64,000 nucleotides of DNA. It comes from Fallopia convolvulus (lineage: Eukaryota > Streptophyta > Magnoliopsida > Caryophyllales > Polygonaceae). The notes beneath the pieces were generated by a model. The model searched no databases, was not told where the DNA came from, and was given only the letters and a program-made list of their open reading frames with translations. Position 1 is the first letter of the stretch; each line of letters starts with the position of its first letter. Location of the stretch: assembly GCA_964016875.1 (NCBI GenBank), contig OZ024728.1, forward strand, positions 29,373,328 through 29,437,327. Reading direction: 5' to 3'. Positions 24,601 through 33,242 of the stretch are shown piece by piece. A program made the translations under genes and the position numbers.

Positions 24601-25024
24601 GCCAGAGTTCCGTGTCATCTTGGGAACTCGCAAGGCATAGCTTCATTGGTGGTTCAAAGTTGGTGTCCACCACATACACGTTGTTGTATCTTCTTCCTCT
24701 CAGAATTACTTTGTTGGTCTTCTTGTTGATGACGAGACATTCATCTGAGTCGAAGGTGACGATGTTGTTCCCTTGATCACACATCTGGGAGACACTCAGC
24801 AGATTGTATCTCAGATCCTTTACCAGATTTACGTTGCTGACTTTGATAGATTTATTTAGCAACACTTCTCCTTTTCCAATAACTTCTCCTTTGTTCTTGT
24901 TGCCAAATGAGACGTGGCCTCCTTCGGCATGAGTGTGGAGTGAGATGAGGATATCCTTGTTTCCTGTCATATGGTTCGAGCATCCACTATCTATGAACCA
25001 TTTACTGTTCCCTCTCACTGCCAC
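21665..25024 (-). CDS. pol: Pol polyprotein: protease, integrase, reverse transcriptase, RNase H
   Basis: This is a 1119-codon uninterrupted frame. The protease shows FIDSGCSNHMTG at residues 10-21. The GAG-pre-integrase zinc site is LWHRRLGHAG (about 140-149) with CEACVRGK (176-183). The integrase core has D207 (HMDLCGP), D270 (RSDHGTEF) and E306 (GVVERKNRT), a DD35E arrangement. Reverse transcriptase spans about 640-890 with catalytic YVDD at 806-809. RNase H spans about 965-1105 with AYTDTDFAG and LSTAEAEYVA. All catalytic residues are present, so the enzyme could be functional. The frame as given starts at a GTG directly after a TAG (25025-25027) and lies in a different frame from Gag, so translation must reach it by frameshifting, stop readthrough or splicing. 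Confidence 0.95.
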   Translation of the reverse strand: MAVRGNSKWFIDSGCSNHMTGNKDILISLHTHAEGGHVSFGNKNKGEVIGKGEVLLNKSIKVSNVNLVKDLRYNLLSVSQMCDQGNNIVTFDSDECLVINKKTNKVILRGRRYNNVYVVDTNFEPPMKLCLASSQDDTELWHRRLGHAGVNQILKLYLQDLVIGLPRINLEGVKMCEACVRGKQTRTSFKPKKVVSTTRSLELIHMDLCGPMRTTSYGGKRYMYVLIDDFSRFTWVIFLKAKSQAFEEFEPFIKRTEVSLGLKLKAIRSDHGTEFQNSEFLNFCEQNGISHNFSAPRTPQQNGVVERKNRTLEDMARTMMIESGVPEYFWTEAISTATYILNRAMTRPLINKTSYELIKGRKPNISHLRTFGCTCFVHNNGKDNLGKFDPRSDEGIFLGYSSQSKAYRVYNKRTKKIEESIHVVFNEKSVKMGTETQGKGTLFKLVRHEDDDDDEDEPRKRDEDYPSASNIPQPGNNDEGPTLTDQTFLEAPSSEEPQDTSNSLEVPSSGNKSAVPQDNTLPESSIQGEQRGNLPEISEETSNEEAGDESSHDKETPTEDDTHAKELTHTRTFQQRKDHPLENIISPLVKGVQTRSSLNNFCAFNAFVSMVEPKNIKEALKDPDWIQAMQEELHQFERNKVWKLVPRPKNKNIIGTRWVFRNKLDDTGAVARNKARLVAQGYRQEEGIDYDETFAPVARIEAIRLLIAYAAHKEFKLYQMDVKTAFLNGHLKEEVYVAQPPGFEDEKMPNHVYFLERALYGLKQAPRAWYDRFAQFLLSHGYIRGSIDKTLFLKKESKDILIVQVYVDDIVFEATNETLVEKFKDLMSNEFEMSLIGELTFFLGLQISQTKEGTKIHQQKYIKEMLVKYGMEHSKPIDTPISPNSRLNTDETGISVDQRNYRGMIGSLLYLTASRPDIMFSVCICARFQANPKESHLKEVKRIFRYLKGNNNLCLWYPRNSSLELIAYTDTDFAGHLVDRKSTSGMAQFLGSCLVSWGSKKQNSVALSTAEAEYVAAASCCSQVLWLKSQLQDYGMSFGPVPILCDNTSAINISKNPVHHSRTKHIDIRHHFLRDNVENGNISMEHCRTEEQIADILTKALDRRPYQRFRMLLGMITLN

Positions 25025-25037
25025 CTACAAGGAAAAG

Positions 25038-26978
25038 TTAGTGTTTTGAGACCCAGGCAAGATGACTCTTGCCAGGTCCCTTGCAAGGGAAAATATTTTC
25101 ATTTAAGATATAGTCAGAAATGTTGATGTCTTTGGAATTTTGAGAGTTGGAGTTCCTTTGGTGATGAGTATGACGTTTTTGTCTGTTTGGGAACTCATGG
25201 CTTCTAGGGGTTTGGGCTCTCTTCTTGGGACATGCCTCCTTGTAGTGCCCATGAGCACCACAGTGCCAACATGTCTTGTAGTATTCTCCCAGGTAGTATT
25301 TTGGGTGTGGTCTTTGGATACGGTTCCTATCCATGGTTTCTTTGTTGTACACCTGAGACCCATTTCCCTTAGCAATTTTGACATAGATTCTATGTCCAGA
25401 GTTCCCAGTATAGTAATCTTTCTCACCATTGTTTCCACTCTCTAGGACCCTGATTTTCTCCTCGAGATGAGCATTTTTCTGTTTCTCGCACTGGAGTTCT
25501 AAGTCCCTACACTCATGGATCTCATGTTCGCTCAGGGGTGACTTTCTGTTCTTGGAGCACTCACCTTTGTATCCTATTCCATGTCTGGCTGGGACAAACT
25601 TAATTTGGGAACTAGAGGCTTCAGTATGTTCGGGAGTCTTACTCAGGTTTTGCAGGAGGGTGTTCTCACCTTTCTCTAAAGTTTTGATTTCTCTCTCTAG
25701 ATCTACGATGTGAGACACATGAGACTTGAGTTTTTCTAGAAGGGATATGCAGTTGGGACAGGGCTCAAGACCAACTAATTGAGAATTTATGTGTTCCTGT
25801 TTTTCCAACTTGTTTTGCAGTTTTATGTTATCTTTAACAAGACTTGAAAGAATTTTCAACAATTCAGGTTTTTCATAATTACTCAAGGAATCAAGAACAG
25901 TTTCAGTGGTTACCTCACTGGGTTGTTCCCCAGTGGTTTCTCCTATGGCCATGCCACACATGTCTGGGAGTGCCCATGCTTCAGGATCTTCGTCTTCATC
26001 ATCGCTCCAAGTAGCGATGTAGGCCTTCTTTCCTTGCTTTCTGCCTTCAGTTCCTTGTGGACATTCCTTCGCAAAATGTCCTTTCCTGTTGCATTTGTAG
26101 CAAGTCACTTCTGAGAGATCCTTCTCTGTGGGCTTTCTTTGGGAACTCTGTCCCTTTCCCCAGTTCCCACTGTTCCGTTGAGACTTTCCTTTGTAGAAAT
26201 TTCGAAGAGCTCTTGTCACAAGGACTAGCTCTTCATCCTCTTCTTCTTCGGAGTCTTCATGTTGTTCTTGGGTTGATTTGAGCATTTTTTCGATCTTGAG
26301 TGCGATCCCTCGATGAGCTCGACTTTGTTCCTTATCATCGATCTTCCTCTTCTCATGTCCCACTAACTTTCCAAATACTTGATGGAGCATAAGCGTTCGA
26401 TTTTCTGGGTTTTCCTTGAACATCGTTCTTTCATTTGCCCATTCTCCAGTCAATCCATTGAAGAGCTGTTGGACCTTCATTTTGTGGGTGATTTCTTCTT
26501 TTGTGATCCCCAATCCTTCCATCTTAGTGCAAAGTCCTTCAAACCGGGATTGGTAGCTATCGACGGACTCTCCCATCTCCATTTGGAAGTTGTAGAACTC
26601 CCTCTTTGCGTTCATTTGAAGATCTTCTCTGAGATCTGAGTTCCCAACGTGCATTTGTTGGATGGCTTCCCACATTTCCTTGGCTGTGTCAAGGTTGGCA
26701 ACCCTGTCACAATCTTGTACGCACATGGACCTTTTTAGATACTGTTTTGCTTTGTAGTTTGCCTCCATGCACTTGTACTCGTTGGGACCCCACTTTGAGA
26801 GATCGTTGACAATAGTTGGATCGATTTCGAAGTTCCCCCTTTCGATGACGCACCAGGCTTGGTAGTCTTGGCCACGCATCCAATCTTTCATGTCGCGTTG
26901 CCAGCTTTCAAATCTTCCTGTTATAAGCCTTGGCGGCTTGCTGGTATTGTTTCCCACCTGAGTAAGTTCCTGAGCCAT
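25038..26978 (-). CDS. gag: Gag polyprotein
   Basis: This 646-codon frame starts at ATG 26978, about 40 bases inside the primer site. Residues 20-215 form a UBN2-type copia Gag region (WCVIERGNFEID, AKEMWEAIQQMH, LQMNAKREFYNFQMEMGESV). Knuckle 1 is CYKCNRKGHFAKEC at 293-306. A coiled-coil region follows (about 370-540), with a SIRE-like FVPARHGIGYKG near 461-472. Knuckle 2 is CWHCGAHGHYKEAC at 570-583. Gag forms the cytoplasmic particle that packages element RNA. It ends at TAA 25038-25040, 14 bases before the pol frame opens. Confidence 0.93.
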   Translation of the reverse strand: MAQELTQVGNNTSKPPRLITGRFESWQRDMKDWMRGQDYQAWCVIERGNFEIDPTIVNDLSKWGPNEYKCMEANYKAKQYLKRSMCVQDCDRVANLDTAKEMWEAIQQMHVGNSDLREDLQMNAKREFYNFQMEMGESVDSYQSRFEGLCTKMEGLGITKEEITHKMKVQQLFNGLTGEWANERTMFKENPENRTLMLHQVFGKLVGHEKRKIDDKEQSRAHRGIALKIEKMLKSTQEQHEDSEEEEDEELVLVTRALRNFYKGKSQRNSGNWGKGQSSQRKPTEKDLSEVTCYKCNRKGHFAKECPQGTEGRKQGKKAYIATWSDDEDEDPEAWALPDMCGMAIGETTGEQPSEVTTETVLDSLSNYEKPELLKILSSLVKDNIKLQNKLEKQEHINSQLVGLEPCPNCISLLEKLKSHVSHIVDLEREIKTLEKGENTLLQNLSKTPEHTEASSSQIKFVPARHGIGYKGECSKNRKSPLSEHEIHECRDLELQCEKQKNAHLEEKIRVLESGNNGEKDYYTGNSGHRIYVKIAKGNGSQVYNKETMDRNRIQRPHPKYYLGEYYKTCWHCGAHGHYKEACPKKRAQTPRSHEFPNRQKRHTHHQRNSNSQNSKDINISDYILNENIFPCKGPGKSHLAWVSKH

Positions 26979-27016
26979 TTTGGCACCTGCGATGCTAACA
27001 CAAATCTAGAGCGCAA

Positions 27017-27028
27017 GCTCTGATACCA
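27017..27028 (-). promoter_or_regulatory. Primer-binding site, initiator tRNA-Met
   Basis: On the minus strand TGGTATCAGAGC lies two bases inside the 5' LTR. It is the standard plant copia site complementary to the 3' end of initiator tRNA-Met. Confidence 0.95.
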
Positions 27029-27030
27029 AT

Positions 27031-28085
27031 TGTTGGATCGTAATGGGTTAGCAGTGAGCTTGGGAACTGGCAGTTAAGCTGTTCCCAAGGCAGCGGAAGT
27101 AAATAATCGCAAGTAATAAAAACAGTTAAAGGGACAGTTCCTTTATAGAGGAACCCCACTACAACCAACTAGTTGTATGGGTAAACCTCTACCTCCGCTT
27201 GGAGGATTTTGAATGACTTACTTATATTGATTGCTTTGTTCCTTAGTTACACAGCCGGATTTACACTTCTCTGTTCCTACAAGTTCTTCCTAACTCTAGC
27301 AACACTAGTAAATCCTCTCAACTGAGTTCCTAAGCTCACAACAGCAAAACACAAGTAACTCAAACCTTACGCTGACTTCTCAGTTCCCTTGCTCCAGGGA
27401 ACTTCAGCTTCACCGTCGTCGAGATCACACACTCGCCGGCGGGGACTTCTCTTCCTTTTCTTTCTTCTCTCTAATGTGGGTGTTTGTAAGTTCTGGGAGA
27501 AGTGCTCAGACCGAGTACTATTCATTTGGCTTTATAGTCCATTTGTCTTGGGCAGTCGCATCTTTCGTTTGTGTCCAAAATGCCCTTTGCTTGATGCCCA
27601 AGTTGTACTTTCTTCACATGTGACTTTGGTTTGAACTAGGTCAACTTCTTGAATCAATCGGACCGTTGGATGAAGCGTGACAGTCTGATCCTCAGACTGT
27701 TCCCTCTGGCTGTCTGAGACAGAATCCCGCGATCTGCGCTGAACGGTCGTTGTCTTCACATGTGAGTTCCCATTTCATGGGAACTGACTTCTTCAGAGTT
27801 CCCTTGATGGAAACTCTTCATCGTTGTAAGCTTGTGTTTTCTTGTTTTGTTTTTGGGAGTTCCCACTTCATGGGAACTTTCCTCTTCAGAGTTCCCTTGA
27901 TGGAAACTCTTCATTGTGGCTAGCAGTGGCTTTGTCATTCATAGTTCTTGGTTGTACCTGTGTTCCTTAGAAATACTTGAACAAACCACATTAGTTCCCT
28001 ATGGTGTTTGTCATTATCAAAACTTAAAGAGAAGTGAATCGTTGATCCGTTGCTTAGAACCAGAGGTCCCAACAACGTCCCAGCA
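27031..28085 (-). repeat. 5' LTR of the copia element (right copy)
   Basis: This 1055-bp repeat is collinear with 17168-18222 at a constant offset of 9863. It should contain the element promoter, read toward lower coordinates. Confidence 0.95.
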
Positions 28086-28196
28086 GGCTATTTACAACAT
28101 ATTCCTTCACGTCGTTGGGTACTTCCGGTGGCTCTCCCGGGGGAAGGGTGGGCGGCGGCCCCCTCAAGCCCCCCTGGGTCCGCCACTGGAGACAAT

Positions 28197-30620
28197 CATC
28201 TCTATTTCCCAAGGACAACTACGACTTCCTTAGGTTGCTTTGATAATTGTTAAATTATCCCCCTCTAGTTTAATGTTTAGGAAGTTCCCCTTTCTTGCTT
28301 CCCTAATGGCGTCTCTGAGTGCTAATGTTTCAGCTTTCAAGGCCGAGCATTTCTCATATTTCCTCACCATCATGTCTATCACTCGTCCATAGTGGTCGCG
28401 TATAACACTACCCCCAATAGATTGCCCATTCGATAAACTAGACCCATCAAAGTTAATTTTGATGACACCTTGGTGAGGCTTTTTCCACTTCATCTCTTTT
28501 CCTTTATTATTCTATTTAGCACGTTTTTTAGTTCCTATCTTCTCTTCATCTTCCTTCCACTGCTTCGATCGTTCCCAGTTTTGTATTCAGTTTTGTACCT
28601 AAAGGTTTAGGTTTGGTATGAAGTCATTTGGGGCATGTTGAAAGACCAATTTGATTCACTAGTGCCATAGGCACCACCATATGAGGGCCAATTCCGTAAA
28701 GTCTTTGATATCAACCAACTCATTATTTTCTTTCAGGATAGTTTGGGGTTGTTTATCCATTATGTCATAGTTATGCAATATTTGAGCGGTTTTTGGGTTT
28801 ATTTGTTGCGTTATTCTTTGGGTGTGTTGGCATTTGACAAATAGATGTACGATATCTTCCGATATACAGTTACACATAATACAACCCTCAGGTGTCATTA
28901 CCTGTTTCTCCCTTAGTCTCGACTTCGTTGGAAGCCCATTGGTATGAATTTTCCATAGAAAATTTTTGACTTTCGGATACGTATCAAGTTTCCATATCCA
29001 ATTGTTTATGCTAGGGTTCTGAGCCTGAATATTTGTTATTAATTCGATCGCTATGGTAGTCGAGAACCATCTAGTTTTACTTGGGGCCCAATAGAGACGA
29101 TCTCTAATGAGGTTATCCGGGATTGGAATAACACTAATTTGTTCAACAATATCATGCGTGAGTAGTTGTTGTAGTTGTGTTACTTTTTGTCATCCGATAT
29201 AAAGTCCCCAACCTTGGTCGAGACTGTTACAGTCGCAGGGTCTAGCACATATGGTATGAGTGCCTCATTCATGACCCACTTATCTTTCCAAAAATTGACC
29301 CTTTTTCCATCTCCGACCTGCCAAATAAGCCCTTTCTTAAATTCCTCTCATAGGTTTATTAATTTCTTCCATTTCCATGATGTGTTATATTTTAATTTGT
29401 ATGTGAAGAAAGTAACCTGCCGAAAGTATTTTTCATTTACTACTTTAACCCAACTGTTGTGGGGTTCCACAAGAATTTTCCATAAGAGTTTAATTTGAAA
29501 TACCTTGTTCATGTCCCCTGCCTTTTTGAGTCCTAGACCTCCATGAGATTTTGGTTTGCAAATTTTATCCCAACCAACAAGCAGTTTATAGTGTTGATCT
29601 TTATTCCATAGAAAACATCTGTTTATTTTGTCTAGCGTTTCATGAGCATTTTTTGGGAGCATAAATCTTTGCATTACATAGTTCAGTTGTTGCCAGGTTG
29701 GCTCGAATCAGCACCGCCCGATCTTCCTAAGACATGGAGTTTGCTTTCCACTTTGTTAATTGGTTTTGTGCTTTTCCTATTACCTCTTTAAATGTTTCCT
29801 TGTTTATTTTACCATTAATTATAGGACACCCAAGATGTTTCTCCAAGTCTGTCATGGCTGATATCCCGAGAGCTTATTGAATTTGTTGTTTGTGTTGGTT
29901 ATTAATGTTTTTCGACGTTTGGAGCGCTGACTTATGGTAATTGACTTTTTGTCTTGACACTGCGCCGTAGTCTTCAATAATTTGTGTTACAGTCATACAC
30001 GCACCTTCGGTAGCTTTAGAGAAGATTATTATGTCATCCTTAAATGCTAAGAATATGATGTGCCCCCCCCCCCCCCCCCCCGGATATGGGGAATCCAATC
30101 AGGTTATGCCTATTAGTGTTCATTTGCTGAAGTTTCCTAGCAAGGATTTTCAATCCCAACGACGAATAAGAACGGTGATAACGGGTCTCCTTGGTGGAGT
30201 CCACGTTCTGGAAATAAGGGGTCAGTAGGTCCATTGTTTACTAAGATTGAAAAGGAAGTCGTGCACACACATTCTTTCACCCAACCCATGAATATTGGAT
30301 CGAACCCAATTTCTTGCAAAACCGCAAATAGGAAGTCCTAGTCCACTCGATCATAAGCTTTTTCCACATCTAGTTTCACTACAATCCAACCATCTTTCGC
30401 TTTGCTTTCTCTAAATGAGTGGAATATTTCATGTGCTATAAGGACGTTATCTTAATTGAATGACTCGATTCGCCACGAAGGCCCCTTGGAGTGAATGTAT
30501 AATTTTCCCCATTACTTGTTTCATTTTGTTTGTCATAATTTTCGATATTGCTTTATATATTGTCGAACATAGACTGATCGACCTAATAGTTTATGGTAAC
30601 ACTAGACAAATAATGTCTTT
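28197..30620 (-). pseudogene. LINE-D ORF2 remnant: reverse transcriptase, zf-RVT, RNase H
   Basis: The reverse transcriptase remnant (about 30620-29874) includes GWIVVKLDVEKAYDRVD, QEIGFDPIFMGWVKECV, LHQGDPLSPFLFV and a degraded catalytic box in FLAFKDDIIIF. A conserved region (29674-29348) has LPKNAHETLDKINRCFLWN and GGLGLKKAGDMN. The zf-RVT segment (28898-28659) has CIMCNCISEDIVHLFVKC. RNase H (28493-28197) has INFDGSSLSNGQSIGGSVIR and LKAETLALRDA and continues beyond the hAT insertion. Several frameshifts and stops, and a 19-base homopolymer at 30063-30081, mark it as dead. Confidence 0.85.
30063..30081. repeat. Poly-C run (19 bases) in LINE-D
   Basis: An uninterrupted C run lies in the RT palm region just upstream of the catalytic box, replacing expected sequence with a Gly run on the minus strand. 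See also 50865-50885 and 53359-53374. Confidence 0.95.
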
Positions 30621-30650
30621 TTTAATGGCATGACGGGCATCGTCATGCCT

Positions 30651-30926
30651 TTTCATTTACACATAAAAATCTAATGAGTAAGTAGACTAACATTTAAGCC
30701 GACTGTAGGAATCCTATATAAGTTAATAAGTTATAATAATGAATCAATGATAATATTCTTAAATTATAAGGATACTATCCGAAATTTTATTGCTTATCAA
30801 GGATCGTTCATTTACTGATTTGAATTTGGGTTGTGTGTGGGTGAGGATGAGTCCACCATTAAGAAAATAATTAAATAGAATAAAGAAAGAAGAACGAAGA
30901 AATGTGGGGGACAATCAGTGGGGACC
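30651..30926. other. AT-rich spacer, nothing recognised
   Basis: No coding potential and no RNA gene. The LINE-D 5' truncation point lies near its left edge; no matching target duplication was found. Confidence 0.5.
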
Positions 30927-30942
30927 ACTGTTTTTAGTTAGT

Positions 30943-31149
30943 TTTTTTTTTGGTCATTGCCACTCCAGTTCAGCGGAGAGCTTTGCTCCATCAAACGCTT
31001 ACGTCTGGAGTTCGAGTCTCGCGAAGGCCCCTTTATTTTGGGTGGGATCTGCTCTCCCAACAAGTTCATTTCTCCTCCACTGAGAATCGAACACTCAACC
31101 TCAATGAAGGGAAACGTAGTCCTTCCCACTACGCTACTTGCTTGTTGGT
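30943..31149 (-). mobile_element. tRNA-derived SINE with intact pol III boxes
   Basis: Read on the minus strand, box A is TAGCGTAGTGG (31126-31136) and box B is GTTCGATTCTC (31082-31092), spaced as in tRNA genes. The body continues to a terminal A run at about 30943-30951. A perfect 16-bp duplication ACTGTTTTTAGTTAGT flanks it at 30927-30942 and 31150-31165. Length is about 207 bp. It is non-coding; the small frames here are incidental. It relies on LINE machinery for mobility. The perfect duplication suggests a fairly recent insertion. Confidence 0.92.
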
Positions 31150-31165
31150 ACTGTTTTTAGTTAGT

Positions 31166-31699
31166 GAAAGATGGTGGAGGATATAAAACGCGTGTACATA
31201 TGGAGATTTTATAGTTGTTCGATTAAATTAATCTAAGGCATATTATAACTCCTCACTTTACACGATAACAATATTATTCACCCAAACTTTACTCCAACAC
31301 AATAAATATATAGAATTATTATGGAATAATTATATAGGGTGTTTGTAACATATCTTCTTACTATAAAGATATCATGAATTATCTTTGAGTTAATATCCAT
31401 TAATGTGTAATAATATCTTATAAATTGTAACCAAAATTAGATTTAATTTAAATTAATGCTTGAAATATTTGGTCAAATATTTATGGACTTGTAATTGAAA
31501 TTCTCCTATCAATACATATATATATATATGATTCCAAATACACGTATGGAGATATTCTTTTATCATTCATATTGGAAAATAGTTTAACCAATGCCTTATC
31601 AAGACAATGCAACGAAGGTCACAATAATCATTATTAATAAGTTTTGATTAGTATGAACAAAATCAAAAAGATCATGTGTCATTCTTACCTTTGGGTTAT
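31166..31699. other. AT-rich spacer, nothing recognised
   Basis: Very AT-rich, with a short TA run near 31515. No gene or repeat boundary visible before the solo LTR. Confidence 0.5.
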
Positions 31700-33242
31700 T
31701 GATAGGCCCGCAAGTGCACGGTACTATCGAAGTAATATAAAAGATATCGAATCCAAGGGAGCACTCGTTGATCACAAATCTCATACAAACTAGTAATCTA
31801 GACCAGAAACAATTGATTGAGATTTGGAATTTTTATAATTAAAACAAACACTAAAACAAGATCTAAAACTAGGAAAGACTAGAAGAAGGGTTAGGTTGTT
31901 TGAATGATGGCAGGCTAGAATTGGGTTCACCACAATGGAACTATACAATGTCAAGCAAAAATCTCTCTAAGGTTTGCAAGGAATGGTCTACCATGGTCAT
32001 ATGTCCTAAAATATCTCCAATCCTCTTTCAAGGCAAAGGAAAACTACTCTAATCTAGCTTAATTCCTACTTTCGTGGTAATTAATCATATATTAAGTGCA
32101 TTAAACACAAAGACAATTATAAATAACTACTAGGAAATTAGGCCTACTTTCGTGGTCCTAAAATCTCTAGCTCAATTCTTGAAGGTCCAATGTCAAATAT
32201 CATCTTTCAATGCATACTCAACATCCAAAATATGAGAAAATACTAGCTAGGCATTTTCACAAACACTTGGTGTTCAAGAATTGAGTAGTAAACCAAAACT
32301 TATTCAACCAAAGAGAAATCTTTACAAATACATCACATAATCACCATTGGGCTACCCCCAATCCCAACACAAGCAACTACTCACTCATAATTGACAAAAA
32401 TATGGCATAAGAAATCAATCCAACAATCACACACACGGAAATAATGAAAGGCAAAACAAGAAATAAGATAAATGGATAAGAGACACTTATCATTCAAATC
32501 AAATCTTGATTCTTCATTCATCCATGGGAAAACAAGTTGGAGTTGATTTCCTCTTCCAATTTCTCCAAGTACAAGAGAGCTCAAACAAACCCTCAAAATG
32601 GGATTTTGAATATAGATCTACTACTAAACTAGCTAAAATCTAGAAAAAGAAAATATAAATCTAAGAGAGATTAGAGGATGAAATGAGAGAGATAAAGTCT
32701 TCTAAAAGCCTAGAAAGATGAGATAAAATGAGGCATGAGACTCTCAAAAGTGTCTTGCTTTGGTATTTATATGTGCCCCTAAAAGGTGGGAGAAATACAA
32801 CCCTAGATTAGGAGATGTGCTGAAACTGCATGCCCATGCTGTTTGGCACGGGTATGCCATGCCAAAAACTGCATGTAAAGATTGGAATTTGGCTCTTGGC
32901 ATGGGCATGCCGAGTGGCATGAGCACCTCATGTAATATCATGGGAAGACATCTTTACAACTTTTGATTGGATATGAGTGCTTCCTTAGCTTGTGTGGCTT
33001 ATGTAACTCATTTTTCTTCATTAAATCTTCAAGTTGAATCCCTTGGGTTCTTCTTTGCTTGAATTGAAGTCCATTTGATCCTAGAAGAATCCAAATTCTT
33101 GCACCTACAAAACCAAAAGCAAACGAGAGCAAATATCCGAACAAACAACCATAATCATGCTAAAATGATCATGCAATTGTATGTTTTATGCACAAAAGTG
33201 GGGATTAATCAAGTCAAAAGGTGTTATAAACACATGTTATCA
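31700..33242 (-). mobile_element. Solo gypsy-type LTR, copy 1 (1543 bp)
   Basis: In plus orientation it begins TGATAGGCCCGCAAGTGCAC and ends ACATGTTATCA. It is the reverse complement, same length, of 62413-63955. Read as the element, the 3' end ...CTTGCGGGCCTATCA is the form found before the TGGCGCC primer site in Athila/Tat-group gypsy elements. No primer site follows it here, so it is a solo LTR. Flanks GTTAT and ATTAT are an imperfect 5-bp duplication. Confidence 0.82.

Larger units (their letters stand above)
17168..28085 (-). mobile_element. Complete SIRE/Maximus-like Ty1/copia retrotransposon (10.9 kb)
   Basis: Two LTRs of exactly 1055 bp, a 5-bp duplication GGCTA (17163-17167 and 28086-28090), a tRNA-Met primer site, gag, pol, a long extra ORF and a polypurine tract are all present on the minus strand. 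I saw no difference between the LTRs: every frame in one is reproduced at an offset of 9863 bases in the other. This points to a very recent insertion. Element size, LTR length, two Gag zinc knuckles and a large 3' ORF fit the SIRE/Maximus group. It is inserted in the hAT element. Confidence 0.95.
16392..28188. mobile_element. Non-autonomous hAT element, split by the copia retrotransposon
   Basis: The terminal inverted repeats are TAGTGGCGGACCCAG at 16392 and, read inward from 28188, CAGTGGCGGACCCAG, matching at 14 of 15. They are flanked by a perfect 8-bp duplication GAGACAAT at 16384-16391 and 28189-28196. Eight-base duplications and short ends starting CAGTG-like are hallmarks of hAT transposons. 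Without the copia insert the element is about 875 bp and has no transposase frame, so it would need one in trans. It lies in the RNase H region of LINE-D. Confidence 0.88.
16172..30650 (-). mobile_element. LINE-D, 5'-truncated LINE split by a hAT element
   Basis: Minus-strand LINE sequence runs from about 30650 down to 28197 and continues at 16391 down to about 16172, with one copy of the hAT target duplication removed. Across the gap the RNase H reads on: SCPWEIEMI then VSDILASM, then SNRICNTVANKIV, the usual C-terminal pattern of plant LINE RNase H. It is truncated upstream of the reverse transcriptase fingers. Stops and frame changes are numerous. Its RT belongs to a different plant LINE lineage from LINE-A and LINE-C (LHQGDPLSPFLFV rather than LRQGDPLSPYLF). 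Confidence 0.82.
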
